Below are positions 47,101 through 55,348 of a DNA stretch of 64,000 nt, piece after piece. Within the stretch, counting starts at the first letter, position 1. Every line of letters begins with the position of its first letter. The stretch is from NCBI RefSeq assembly GCF_009829925.1, contig NZ_SNVJ01000001.1, positions 186,001 to 250,000 of the forward strand. The letters run 5' to 3'. Source of the DNA: Teichococcus coralli. GTDB taxonomy: Bacteria; Pseudomonadota; Alphaproteobacteria; Acetobacterales; Acetobacteraceae. The translations under genes were made by a program, and so were the position numbers. Under the pieces are notes generated by a model that searched no databases, was not told the origin of the DNA, and worked only from the letters and a program-made list of their open reading frames with translations.

Positions 47101-48693
47101 TTAACTGCGTTGCACGTTCCAGAACATCGGCAGGCCCTTCAGCACGCCGGTCAGGTTGCGGCGATAGGCCCAGGCCTGGAAATACTGGCCCGCGGGCAGA
47201 TAAGGCACCTCCTCGAACGCCTGCAGCTGGATCTTGCGGGCGATCTCCTTCTGCACGGCCAGATCGGGCGCCTCGAACCAGGCGTTGCGCAGCTCCTCAA
47301 GCTTGGGCGCCGTCGGCCAGCCGAACCATGCGGCCTGCCCGTTGCCGCGCAGCGCCTGCTGCACGCCCGGGTTCATCATGTCGATGCCCGCCCAGAAGGT
47401 GAAGAAGATGCTCCACCCCCCCTTGTCCACCGGCTCCTTGCTGGCGCGGCGCTGCACCACCGTGCCCCAGTCGGTGGAGACGTACTCGACGTTCATGCCC
47501 GCCTTCTGCAGCATGTCGTTGCCGACCTGCGCCAGCGCGTTGAGCGATGGGAAGTCGGAGGCGGCGATCAGCACAACCTTCTCGCCGTTGTAGCCGGCAG
47601 CGGCCAGGTCGCGCTTGACCTTGTCGTAGTCGCGCGGGCTGGTCAGCACTTCCATGCCGGCGTCGTTGGCCAGCGGGGTGTCGGGCGTGAAGATGCCCAC
47701 GCCGTCGCGCCAAAGGCTTTTGTCGGTGCCGATCACCGCCGTCATGTAGTCGGCCTGGTTCACCGCGCCGAGCAGCGCCCGGCGAATGGCGGGATTGTTG
47801 AAGGGGGGATGGAGGTGGTTGAACCGGGCCATCCCCATCAACCCGGTCGGGTCCTGGATTTCCAGGCTCAGGTTGCGGTTGCGGCGCAGCATGATCTGCA
47901 GGTCGCCCGGCGGCTGCTCCCACCAGTCGGCCTCCCCGCCCTGCAACGCGTTGGCCGCCGTCGCGGCGTCCGGCATGACGTTCCACTCGATGCGGTCGAA
48001 ATGCACCTGCTTCGGGCCGGCGGTCCAGCTCACCTTGCCGTCGGCACGTGGCACATAGCCTTCGAAGCGGTCATAGACCACGCGTGCGCCCGGCACCCGC
48101 TCGGCGGCGTTCCAGCGGAACGGGCCGCTGCCGATGATCTCCTTCACCGCCACCGCCGCGTCGGTCTTCGCCAGCCGCTCCGGCATCATGAAGCAGACCG
48201 GCGTGGCCGGCTTGCCCAGCGCGTCGAACAGCAACGGGAAGGGCTGCTTGAAGCGGAAGGCGATGGTCTTGTCGTCCGGCGCGGACAACTCGTCCAGCAC
48301 CGTCATCATCACCTGCCCGAGCGCATCGCGCACCGCCCAGCGGCGGATCGAGGCGACGCAGTCGCGCGCCCGCACCGGCTCGCCATCGTGGAACTTCAGC
48401 CCCTCGCGCAGCGTCATGGTGACGCGGCGGCCGCCCTCCTCGACCACATGCCCCTGCACCATCTGCGGCTGCGGCTTGTAGTTCTCGTCGAAGCCGTAGA
48501 GCGTGTCCCAGACCATGTAGGCATGGTTGCGCGTTACGTAGGCGGTGGTGATGATGGGGTCCACCACCGCCAGGTCCGACTGCGGGATGAACTTCAGCAC
48601 CCGCGCGGTGCTGCCCTGCGCAATCGCGAAGCGCGGCAACGCACCCGCGGCCGCGATGCCCGCGGCGCCGCGAAACAGTTGGCGTCGGTCCAT
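47101..48693 (-). CDS. Peptide ABC transporter substrate-binding protein, family 5 (paralogue)
   Basis: A 530-residue receptor with a twin-arginine-like signal (MDRRQLFRGAAG) ending FAIAQG. It follows the other receptor along the full length: LAVVDPIITTAYVTRNHAYM, EGLKFHDGEPVRARDCVASI and GIFTPDTPLANDAG match equivalent places, and about half the residues agree by eye. It probably supplies the same DppBCDF complex with a second ligand range. The ATG at 48693 has GGGAGAG about ten bases upstream. No permease lies between it and the second receptor. Confidence 0.93.
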   Translation of the reverse strand: MDRRQLFRGAAGIAAAGALPRFAIAQGSTARVLKFIPQSDLAVVDPIITTAYVTRNHAYMVWDTLYGFDENYKPQPQMVQGHVVEEGGRRVTMTLREGLKFHDGEPVRARDCVASIRRWAVRDALGQVMMTVLDELSAPDDKTIAFRFKQPFPLLFDALGKPATPVCFMMPERLAKTDAAVAVKEIIGSGPFRWNAAERVPGARVVYDRFEGYVPRADGKVSWTAGPKQVHFDRIEWNVMPDAATAANALQGGEADWWEQPPGDLQIMLRRNRNLSLEIQDPTGLMGMARFNHLHPPFNNPAIRRALLGAVNQADYMTAVIGTDKSLWRDGVGIFTPDTPLANDAGMEVLTSPRDYDKVKRDLAAAGYNGEKVVLIAASDFPSLNALAQVGNDMLQKAGMNVEYVSTDWGTVVQRRASKEPVDKGGWSIFFTFWAGIDMMNPGVQQALRGNGQAAWFGWPTAPKLEELRNAWFEAPDLAVQKEIARKIQLQAFEEVPYLPAGQYFQAWAYRRNLTGVLKGLPMFWNVQRS

Positions 48694-48817
48694 TGTGATT
48701 TGCTCTCCCGAAGGCTTCCTGTGCGCCAGAGGGAAGCCGAGCGCCTCCCGGCGCGCAAGGGGGCATCTCACAGGCTTACGCTTGGCGCCGGCGGAAGAGG
48801 GCAGTATCCACCGCCGC

Positions 48818-49282
48818 ATGCCCTTCCTCCGGCTTTCCGCCCTCCCGCTCAGCCCCCCGCAGGCCGCGCTGCTCAGCCAGATGCTGCGCTTCGGCGTGGT
48901 GGGCTGCGTCGGGTTCGTGGTGGACACCCTCACCCTCTACGCCGCCCTTGCCCTGGGCGCCGGCCTCTATGCCGGCCGGGCACTCTCCTATCTTGTGGCG
49001 GCGAGCGGCAACTGGGCGCTGAACCGGGCCTGGACCTTCCGCACCGCGCATCGCGAGGCCGCTGGCCGCCAGTGGGCGCTTTTTCTTCTGGTTAATTTGC
49101 TTGGCTTCGTTATCAACTATGGCACGTATGCCGTGCTCGTCTCGAACGTGCCGCTGGCTGCCGCGCATCCCGTGCTCGGCGTGGCCGCCGGCTCGGTGGC
49201 GGGAATGGCGAGCAATTTTCTGCTTAGTCGCAGCTATGTTTTCCGCCCCTCCGCAGAAAACATCGAAAAAATTCGCTGCTGA
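48818..49282 (+). CDS. GtrA-family membrane protein
   Basis: A 154-residue protein with four membrane segments, the family length. The N-terminus has MLRFGVVGCVGFVVDTLTLY, followed by YLVAASGNWALNRAWTFR and a closing NFLLSRSYVFRP. GtrA proteins move polyprenyl-linked sugars across the inner membrane or help in cell-surface glycan synthesis. The ATG at 48818 leaves the long upstream frame, which lacks coding character. No glycosyltransferase partner adjoins. It is divergent from the peptide receptor. Confidence 0.88.
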   Translation: MPFLRLSALPLSPPQAALLSQMLRFGVVGCVGFVVDTLTLYAALALGAGLYAGRALSYLVAASGNWALNRAWTFRTAHREAAGRQWALFLLVNLLGFVINYGTYAVLVSNVPLAAAHPVLGVAAGSVAGMASNFLLSRSYVFRPSAENIEKIRC

Positions 49283-49287
49283 TTAGT

Positions 49288-49316
49288 TTGGCACAACCAT
49301 GCTACTTAAAAATATT
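49288..49316 (+). promoter_or_regulatory. Candidate sigma-70 promoter of the type I secretion operon
   Basis: TTGGCA (49288-49293), 17 bases, then AATATT (49311-49316). The -35 matches five of six consensus bases and the -10 four of six. It stands in a 120-base AT-rich island rare in this GC-rich window, about 95 bases before the next ATG. Confidence 0.5.
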
Positions 49317-49410
49317 GCAGTTTACACTGTTATTTGACCACGCGTCGGCACTATGTTGCCGCGCCCGGAGGTCATGAGTTCAGGCCGATTGATGGAGTAT
49401 TCTGCCAGAT

Positions 49411-49839
49411 ATGCCGACACAGCAATCTCTGCGGAAGGAGGCTGAGGCGGAGGCGGCAAGCGACGCCGCGCCGCCGCCCGCTTCCGCCGACACCCTGCCC
49501 GAAGGCTTCCGTCCCGCCGGTGCGGAAGACCGGCTTCCCGTCCTTCTGGCCTATGGCCTGGCGGCCGCCGCCGGCTCGCCGCGGCCGGAGGAGGCGCCGG
49601 CGCGCCGGGCAGAGGCCGAGCGTGCGCTGGAGGAGTGGGCGTTTCGCCACCTTCACAACCAGGCCGAGGTGCTGCGCCGCGAAGGCGCCCGCGAGGCGAT
49701 CGCCGGGCTGCGCCAGCCGCCCGGCTTCGGCAAGCTCGTCCTCGCCGGGCTGGTCTCGCTGCTGTTGGCGGCGCTGATCGCCTGGGGCGCGCTGCGCCTC
49801 GGGCTGCTTCCCTACCTGCATCTGCAACTGCCAGGCTGA
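49411..49839 (+). CDS. Uncharacterised tail-anchored protein of the type I secretion operon
   Basis: A 142-residue protein I do not recognise. The N-terminal half is Ala/Glu/Pro-rich and charged. The centre has a Trp-containing helix (ALEEWAFRHLHNQAEVLRRE) and the C-terminus a single membrane segment (about 108-133, VLAGLVSLLLAALIAWGALR). It would be anchored in the inner membrane with the bulk on the cytosolic side. The gene ends eight bases before the secretion ATPase, so it is cotranscribed and may be an accessory of the exporter. The start is ATG with GGAAGG six bases upstream. Confidence 0.8.
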   Translation: MPTQQSLRKEAEAEAASDAAPPPASADTLPEGFRPAGAEDRLPVLLAYGLAAAAGSPRPEEAPARRAEAERALEEWAFRHLHNQAEVLRREGAREAIAGLRQPPGFGKLVLAGLVSLLLAALIAWGALRLGLLPYLHLQLPG

Positions 49840-49847
49840 CCTCAAAC

Positions 49848-51617
49848 ATGTTCTTCGCCCCCCGAGCTCCTGGCGCCGACCGCGCCCCGGCCACCCCCCT
49901 GGCCAAGGCGATCGGCGCTTGCCGCCGGGAATTTGTTGCGGTCGGGCTGTTCAGCGGCGTCGTCAACCTCCTGCAGCTCACCGTTTCCGTCTACATGATG
50001 CAGGTGTTCGACCGGGTGCTCGCCACCCGCAACGTCAACACCTTGATCTTCCTCACCGTCATCGCCGTGTCGGCCCTGCTGCTGCTGGCGCTGCTGGAGG
50101 CGGTGCGCGGCAGCATCATGCAGCGCGTCGCCACCTGGATCGAGACGCGGGTCGCGCCCGAGGGCTTCGAGCGCGCCCTGGAGGCGCAGCTCCGCGGTCG
50201 TCCTTATCGCATGGAGGCGCTGCGCGACCTGGGCTTCTGCCGCTCTTGGCTCAGCTCGCCCGGCTCGCTGGCCGTCTATGACGTGCCCTGGGTGCCGATC
50301 TACCTCGCCGCCATCTTCCTGCTGCACCCCGTGATGGGCTTCATCGCCCTCGGTGGCGCCGTGCTGCTCTTCGGCCTCACCTTGCTGAACGAGCTGACCA
50401 CTTCCGACCTGCTGAAGCGCGCCAACACCGCCACCATGGTGGGCCAGCGCCGCGCCGACACGATCAGCCGCAACGCCGAGGTGATCGACAGCATGGGCAT
50501 GGCCCCGGCGGTGATGCGCCGCTGGCGGCAGGCCACCGCCGAGGTCCTGCGACCGCAGGAGAAGGCGGCCGGGCGCGCCGCCATCCTGCTCTCCGTCACC
50601 AAGTTCCTGCGCCTTGTCGTCCAGCTCGCCATTCTCGGCGCCGGCGCCTACCTGGTGCTGCAGCAGGAGCTGACCTCAGGCGCCTCCATTGCCGGCTCCA
50701 TCATCATGGGCCGGGCCCTGGCGCCGGTGGAGCAGCTGATCGGCGGCTGGAAGGGCCTGGTGCAGTGCCGGCAGGCGCTGAAGCGGCTGACGGCCTTCCT
50801 GACCCTGCCGCGCCTGCGCCCGCCCGGCCTGCCGCTGCCCGAGCCGGTTGGCCGCCTGACCGCCGAGCGCGTCTCCTACGCGCTGCCCGGCCAGGCTGTG
50901 CCCATCATCAAGGGCGTCGCCTTCGGCCTGGATGCCGGCGAGAGCCTGGCGGTGATCGGCCCCTCCGCCGCCGGCAAGACGACGCTGATCCGTCTGCTGA
51001 TCGGCACCCTGCCCCCCTCCTCCGGCACGGTCCGGCTGGATGGCGCCGACGTCTACACTTGGCAGCGGGAGGATTTCGGCCGCCATCTCGGCTATCTGCC
51101 GCAGGATGTGGAGCTGTTCGACGGCACGGTGTTCAGCAACATCGCCCGCATGGGGAATGCCGAGCCGGAGCAGGTCTTCGCCGCCGCCAAGCTGGCCGGC
51201 TGCCATGAGATGATCCTGCGCCTTCCCGCCGGATACGACACCGAGATCGGCGAGGGCGGCCAGCACCTCTCCGGCGGCCAGCGCCAGATGATCGGCCTCG
51301 CCCGCGCCCTGTTCGGCGACCCGAAGCTGGTGGTGCTGGATGAGCCCAACTCCAACCTGGACGGTGATTCCGAGGCCGCGCTGCAGCGGGCGCTGGACGG
51401 GCTGAAGGCGCGCGGCTGCACCGTCGTGCTGGTGTCGCATCGCCCGGCCCTGGTGCAGGGCGTGGACAAGGTGCTGCTGCTGAAGGACGGCGCGGTCGAG
51501 CTGTTCGGCCCGCGCGCCGAGGTTCTCAAGCGCCTGATGAACTCCCAGCGCCCCGCCCAGGTCGCCGCCGCCGCCCCCGCCCGGCTCAATACGCCCCAGT
51601 CCGGAGACGCCGCATGA
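49848..51617 (+). CDS. Type I secretion system permease/ATPase (PrtD type)
   Basis: A 589-residue ABC exporter subunit. The membrane domain (about 30-310) has six helices and contains MMQVFDRVLATRNVNTLIFL, typical of PrtD/AprD. The ATPase domain has Walker A GPSAAGKTTLIRLL, signature LSGGQRQMIGLARALF and Walker B LVVLDEPNSNLD. It lacks a C39 peptidase. It exports an unfolded substrate, often RTX-type, through HlyD and TolC-like partners. It overlaps the adaptor by four bases. No RTX cargo gene is in the window. Confidence 0.94.
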   Translation: MFFAPRAPGADRAPATPLAKAIGACRREFVAVGLFSGVVNLLQLTVSVYMMQVFDRVLATRNVNTLIFLTVIAVSALLLLALLEAVRGSIMQRVATWIETRVAPEGFERALEAQLRGRPYRMEALRDLGFCRSWLSSPGSLAVYDVPWVPIYLAAIFLLHPVMGFIALGGAVLLFGLTLLNELTTSDLLKRANTATMVGQRRADTISRNAEVIDSMGMAPAVMRRWRQATAEVLRPQEKAAGRAAILLSVTKFLRLVVQLAILGAGAYLVLQQELTSGASIAGSIIMGRALAPVEQLIGGWKGLVQCRQALKRLTAFLTLPRLRPPGLPLPEPVGRLTAERVSYALPGQAVPIIKGVAFGLDAGESLAVIGPSAAGKTTLIRLLIGTLPPSSGTVRLDGADVYTWQREDFGRHLGYLPQDVELFDGTVFSNIARMGNAEPEQVFAAAKLAGCHEMILRLPAGYDTEIGEGGQHLSGGQRQMIGLARALFGDPKLVVLDEPNSNLDGDSEAALQRALDGLKARGCTVVLVSHRPALVQGVDKVLLLKDGAVELFGPRAEVLKRLMNSQRPAQVAAAAPARLNTPQSGDAA

Positions 51618-53002
51618 GCGTGACCACCCTCCCCCCGAGCGGCACGAGCGGCGCCGTTGATCGTGTCCGCGGCTCCGGCCTGCCGCCGCTCGCCGCCCCC
51701 GAGCCGCTGCTGGACAGCCCTCGCCCCCGCACCAGCGGCATCATGGTGTTCGGCCTGCTGGCCACCGCCGTCTTTGTTGGCGGGTTCACCGCTTGGTCCG
51801 TCATGGCGCCTCTCGCCGAGGCGGCCGTGGCCCCCGGCCAGATCCGCAGCGAGGGCAACCGCCGCACCATCCAGCACCTGGAGGGCGGCATCGTGCGCGA
51901 GATCCTGGCCCGCGACGGCGACAAGGTGAAGGCCGGCCAGGTGCTGATGCGCCTGGACGACCTGCAGTCGGATGTCGGGCTCGAAACCCTGCGGGTGCAG
52001 CGCTGGGCCCTGCTGGCGCAGGATGCCCGGCTGGCCGCCGAGGCCGCCGGCGCTCCCGAGATCCGCTTTCCCGATGAGCTGCGCAACAGCGATGACCCAC
52101 GGGCGCTGGAGGCGATGACCGGGCAGCGCACCCTCTTCGCCGCCCGGCAGATGAGCCTGAACAGCCAGCTCCAGGTGCTGGAGGCGCGCATCGCCCAGCA
52201 CGAGGCTACCGCCACCTCGGCGGGTGGCCAGATCGACAGCCAGCGGCGCCAGCTCGCGCTGATCCGGCGCGAGGAGCAGGATGTCGAGACCCTGGTGAAG
52301 CAGGGTCTGGAGCGCATGCCCCGCCTGCTCGGCCTGCAGCGCAACATCGCCTCGCTTGAGGGCAACATGGTGGACCTGAACGGCCAGGTCGAGCGCGCCA
52401 GGGCCTCGGTCGAGGAGGCGCGCAACCAGATGCGGCAGACCCGCGACCAGCGGATGGCCGAGATCAACACCGAGGCGCGGGACGTGCGCGCCAAGCTGAA
52501 CGAAGCCCAGGAGAAGCTTCGCGCCGCCCGCGACACCCAGACCCGCCGCGAGATCATCGCCCCGGAGAACGGCACCATCATCGCCAGCCGCTTCTTCAAC
52601 GAAGGCGCGGTGGTGCGCCCTGGCGAGGCGGTGATGGAGTTGGTGCCCGCCTCCGACCGCCTCGTGGCCGAGGTGCAGCTCTCGCCCAACGACATCGACG
52701 TGGTTTATCCGGGCCTCGAATCCGAGATCCGGCTGCCGGCCTTCAAGCAGCGGCTGGTTCCCTTCCTGCATGGCCACGTGACCTATGTCGCCAGCGACGT
52801 GACGCAGGACGAGCGCACCCGCGCGAGCTACTATCGCGTGCAGGTGGCGGTGGACGAGGACCAGTTGCGCCGGCTGGAGAATGTGGAGCTGCGTGCCGGC
52901 ATGCCGGTTGAGGCGCAGATCCAGATCGGCTCCCGTTCCTTCTTCCGCTACATGATGCAGCCTGTCATCGACAGCTTCCACCGCGCCTTCCACGAGCAGT
53001 AA
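51614..53002 (+). CDS. HlyD-family periplasmic adaptor of the type I secretion system
   Basis: A 462-residue membrane fusion protein. It has a short cytosolic tail, one membrane helix (about 38-60), a lipoyl-like half (GNRRTIQHLEGGIVREILAR) and a long coiled-coil hairpin (about 115-300) with alternating Glu/Arg heptads. The C-terminal half returns with EIIAPENGTIIASRFFN and VYPGLESEIRLPAF. It joins the ATPase to an outer-membrane TolC, which is not encoded here. Overlap with the ATPase gene indicates coupling. Confidence 0.94.
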   Translation: MSVTTLPPSGTSGAVDRVRGSGLPPLAAPEPLLDSPRPRTSGIMVFGLLATAVFVGGFTAWSVMAPLAEAAVAPGQIRSEGNRRTIQHLEGGIVREILARDGDKVKAGQVLMRLDDLQSDVGLETLRVQRWALLAQDARLAAEAAGAPEIRFPDELRNSDDPRALEAMTGQRTLFAARQMSLNSQLQVLEARIAQHEATATSAGGQIDSQRRQLALIRREEQDVETLVKQGLERMPRLLGLQRNIASLEGNMVDLNGQVERARASVEEARNQMRQTRDQRMAEINTEARDVRAKLNEAQEKLRAARDTQTRREIIAPENGTIIASRFFNEGAVVRPGEAVMELVPASDRLVAEVQLSPNDIDVVYPGLESEIRLPAFKQRLVPFLHGHVTYVASDVTQDERTRASYYRVQVAVDEDQLRRLENVELRAGMPVEAQIQIGSRSFFRYMMQPVIDSFHRAFHEQ

Positions 53003-53020
53003 GACTTCAGGAGAGTTGCC

Positions 53021-53317
53021 TTGAGCCAGAATTCCTCCGTGCTTTTTGCCGACGGCGTGCTGGAAGCCAGCGTGCATTACGGTGTCACCCGGATCACGCT
53101 GGCGCAGAGCGGCAGCGATGGAAAGCCGGTGCCCTGCGGCCAGCTGGTCATTCCCGTGGTCCAGCTGCCGGCCTTCGCCAACAGCCTGATGACGCTGCTG
53201 AAGCAGATCGACAGCAAGGTGAAGCAGGCGCAGCAGGCCCAGCAGGGAGCCGCCCCCGCGGCGCCGGCCGAGCCTGCGCCCGAGGCGGCGCCCGGCTCCT
53301 TCCGCTTCTCCGGCTGA
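53021..53317 (+). CDS. Uncharacterised 98-residue protein next to the type I secretion genes
   Basis: A small protein that opens with a beta-rich core: SVLFADGVLEASVHYGVTRI, GQLVIPVVQLPAFANSLMTLL, then a helix with KVKQAQQAQQ and a Pro/Ala/Glu-rich tail ending FRFSG. It is similar in layout to DUF3467-type proteins, which have a FADxxxV start and a long terminal helix, but I would not assign it. The start is TTG with AGGAG at eight bases. It lies 18 bases after the adaptor, so it is in the operon and could be an accessory or cargo. Confidence 0.78.
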   Translation: MSQNSSVLFADGVLEASVHYGVTRITLAQSGSDGKPVPCGQLVIPVVQLPAFANSLMTLLKQIDSKVKQAQQAQQGAAPAAPAEPAPEAAPGSFRFSG

Positions 53318-53329
53318 GTCCGGCGCGGC

Positions 53330-54175
53330 ATGCCGCTCCGGCCCTGGCACGCAGCCGGCCTGGCCCTTGGCCTCGCCGTCCTGGCCGGGCCGGCGCGCGC
53401 TGCGGAAGCCAGCCCCTGGGCGGCGGTCGCCACCCCGGCGGCCGGCGCTCCGCGCATCGTCGGGGCCCATGGCCTTGGCTGCATCGCGGGCGCGGCCATG
53501 TTGCCGGCGGATGGCCCGGGCTGGCAGGTCGTCCGCCTCTCGCGCAACCGCTTCTGGGGCCATCCGGCCCTGGTCGCCTACCTCCGCGACCTCGCCGGCC
53601 GGAGCCGGGCGGCGGGACTGCCCACCCTCTGGATCGGCGATCTCGGTCAGCCGCGGGGCGGGCCGCTGCCATGGGGCCATGCCAGCCACCAGATCGGCCT
53701 TGATGCCGACATCTGGCTCGACCTCTCGCCCAAGCCGCCTTCCGCCGCCGCGGCGCGCGAGCATGTCGAGGTCGCCTCGGTGGTGCGGCCTGATGGCATG
53801 GCGGTGGACCCCGCCCGCTTCACCTCCGCCCATGCAGCGCTGATCAGGCTGGCGGCCGAGCACCCGGCGGTGGACCGCATCTTCGTCAACCCCGCCATCA
53901 AGCAGGCGCTGTGCGCGTCGCAGCCGGAGGCCGCCTGGCTGCGGCGGGTGCGACCCTGGCGCGGGCACGATTCGCATATGCATGTGCGGCTGCGCTGCCC
54001 GCCTGGTCAGCCGGAATGCCGGGACCAGGCAGCCGTTCCGCCCGGCAACGGCTGCGATGCCAGCCTCGCCTGGTGGTTCACGGCCGAGGCCCGTCAGCCT
54101 CCGCGCGCCTCGGCACCCGCCGTGCCGCCACCTCCGATGCCCGCAGCCTGTGCCGGCATTCTCGAAGCGCCCTGA
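53330..54175 (+). CDS. mepA: Penicillin-insensitive murein endopeptidase MepA
   Basis: A 281-residue secreted metallopeptidase of the LAS family that cuts D-Ala-meso-DAP cross-links in peptidoglycan. The Sec signal is about residues 1-24. Zinc and catalytic motifs are present: WGHASHQIGLDADIW, and HDSHMHVRLRCP. Disulfide Cys are in RLRCPPGQPEC and GNGCDASLAWWF. The Pro-rich tail follows. It is 12 bases after the 98-residue gene on the same strand, so it may be cotranscribed with the exporter, which must pass the wall. Confidence 0.92.
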   Translation: MPLRPWHAAGLALGLAVLAGPARAAEASPWAAVATPAAGAPRIVGAHGLGCIAGAAMLPADGPGWQVVRLSRNRFWGHPALVAYLRDLAGRSRAAGLPTLWIGDLGQPRGGPLPWGHASHQIGLDADIWLDLSPKPPSAAAAREHVEVASVVRPDGMAVDPARFTSAHAALIRLAAEHPAVDRIFVNPAIKQALCASQPEAAWLRRVRPWRGHDSHMHVRLRCPPGQPECRDQAAVPPGNGCDASLAWWFTAEARQPPRASAPAVPPPPMPAACAGILEAP

Positions 54176-54188
54176 CCCTGCGGGTCCC

Positions 54189-54938
54189 TCAGGCGCCGCC
54201 GCGCAGGCGCAGGGCCAGGACCGGATCGTCGGTCGCCAGGGCATCGACGCCGAGCGCCAGCGCCTTGCCGATGCTGTCGGCGTGGTTGGCGCCCCAGACG
54301 CCGATGCTCAGCCCCGCACCCCGCAGCGCCTCGACCAAAGCTCCGTCGAGGGTGCCGATCTCGGTTTCCACCATGGCGAAGCCATGTGCCCGCGCCACGC
54401 CGATCACCCCTGCCACGCCGATGCGGCGCAGCAGCGCGGCCTCGAACAGCCAGATCGTTCCGGCCAGGCCCCCGGCCGCGGCGGCCTCGGCCACCAGCGG
54501 CGCGTCGAAGCTGATGATGCGGCACTGCGCGCGGATGCCGGCACCGTCCAGCGCCGCCAGGGTGCGCGGCACCAGCGCGCGGTCCGGCGCGCCATCCCGC
54601 AGCGTCTTCACCTCGACCTGCAACTGCTGGCGACGGCCCTGGAACAGCGCCGCCACCTCGCTGAGCAGCGGCAGGCGGCTGCCGGAAGCTCCGCGCAGCC
54701 GCAGTGCGGCAAGCGCCGCGGCATCCTGCGCCCCCACCGGCCCCTTGCCCTCCGTTGTCCGCTCCAGCACCGCGTCGTGGATCACCACAGGAACGCCGTC
54801 GGCGCTCAGGTGCACGTCGCACTCGCATTGCTCGATCGGCAGCGCCAGACTCTCGCGGAACGCGTCGAGGCTGTTCTCCGGCCAGAGGAAGGCACCCCCC
54901 CGGTGGCTGACGATGGCGGTCCGAGCGGAAAACGGCAT
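54189..54938 (-). CDS. Glycerophosphodiester phosphodiesterase
   Basis: A 249-residue GDPD-family TIM barrel that releases glycerol 3-phosphate from deacylated phospholipid. The catalytic His pair and Glu pair are in VSHRGGAFLWPENSLDAF and CECDVHLSADGVPVVIHD. A C-terminal IGVWGANHADSIGKAL is also typical. No signal peptide is evident, so it is probably cytosolic. The ATG at 54938 is chosen over an upstream frame without family character. It is convergent with mepA, 13 bases apart. Confidence 0.92.
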   Translation of the reverse strand: MPFSARTAIVSHRGGAFLWPENSLDAFRESLALPIEQCECDVHLSADGVPVVIHDAVLERTTEGKGPVGAQDAAALAALRLRGASGSRLPLLSEVAALFQGRRQQLQVEVKTLRDGAPDRALVPRTLAALDGAGIRAQCRIISFDAPLVAEAAAAGGLAGTIWLFEAALLRRIGVAGVIGVARAHGFAMVETEIGTLDGALVEALRGAGLSIGVWGANHADSIGKALALGVDALATDDPVLALRLRGGA

Positions 54939-55024
54939 GGGCGAAGCTTGCCTCCGGGCGAAGCGTGGCGCAAGAATGTTGGTCGATACCCGCAGTGTGC
55001 AAACCCCCGCCACGAGGTCGTGAA

Positions 55025-55297
55025 ATGCCCCTCTTGCTGGTCGCCCACGATCAGGCGCCCGATGGTGCAGCGGCACTCGAGGATGCCGTGTGGCAGCTTG
55101 CGGAATCGCATCTGGTCCTGCCGGGCTCGCTGGTCGTGGAAAGCCCGGTTTCGCCGAAATACCTGCTTGAGCACCTGCGCGGAGCGTTGCGGCGTATGGG
55201 GCGGGATGGGGCGCTCCTCATCGTGCCTCTCACCACCGCCAGCTGGGCGGGTCTCTCCACTGATGCTGAAGAGTGGATTCGCGCACGCATGCCGTGA
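55025..55297 (+). CDS. Small protein with apparent Cas2/SinR-like ferredoxin fold
   Basis: A 90-residue protein. The alternation of strands and helices fits a beta-alpha-beta-beta-alpha-beta ferredoxin-like unit: LLLVAHDQ, a helix, VLPGSLVVES, a helix starting SPKYLLEHLRGALRRMG, DGALLIVPLTTASW, then EEWIRAR. The pattern 'GSLVVES ... LL.VPLT ... WIR' resembles the Cas2-like/SinR-like family of small proteins, known outside CRISPR loci; the call is mine from pattern. It has a GAGGT upstream. The binding protein follows 51 bases later. Confidence 0.6.
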   Translation: MPLLLVAHDQAPDGAAALEDAVWQLAESHLVLPGSLVVESPVSPKYLLEHLRGALRRMGRDGALLIVPLTTASWAGLSTDAEEWIRARMP

Positions 55298-55348
55298 GGC
55301 TGCGATCCGGACATGCCGGCAAGGCCGCTGCGCCAGGGGGGAGGAGTG

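Noticed and set aside
49289..49304. Sigma-54-like TGGCAC...TGCT in the AT-rich island
   Set aside because: The distance between the GG and GC elements is one base short of the required spacing; a sigma-70 reading fits better.
51092..54244. Minus-strand open frame over the secretion and mepA genes
   Set aside because: It runs across four confident plus-strand genes and has no recognisable domain.
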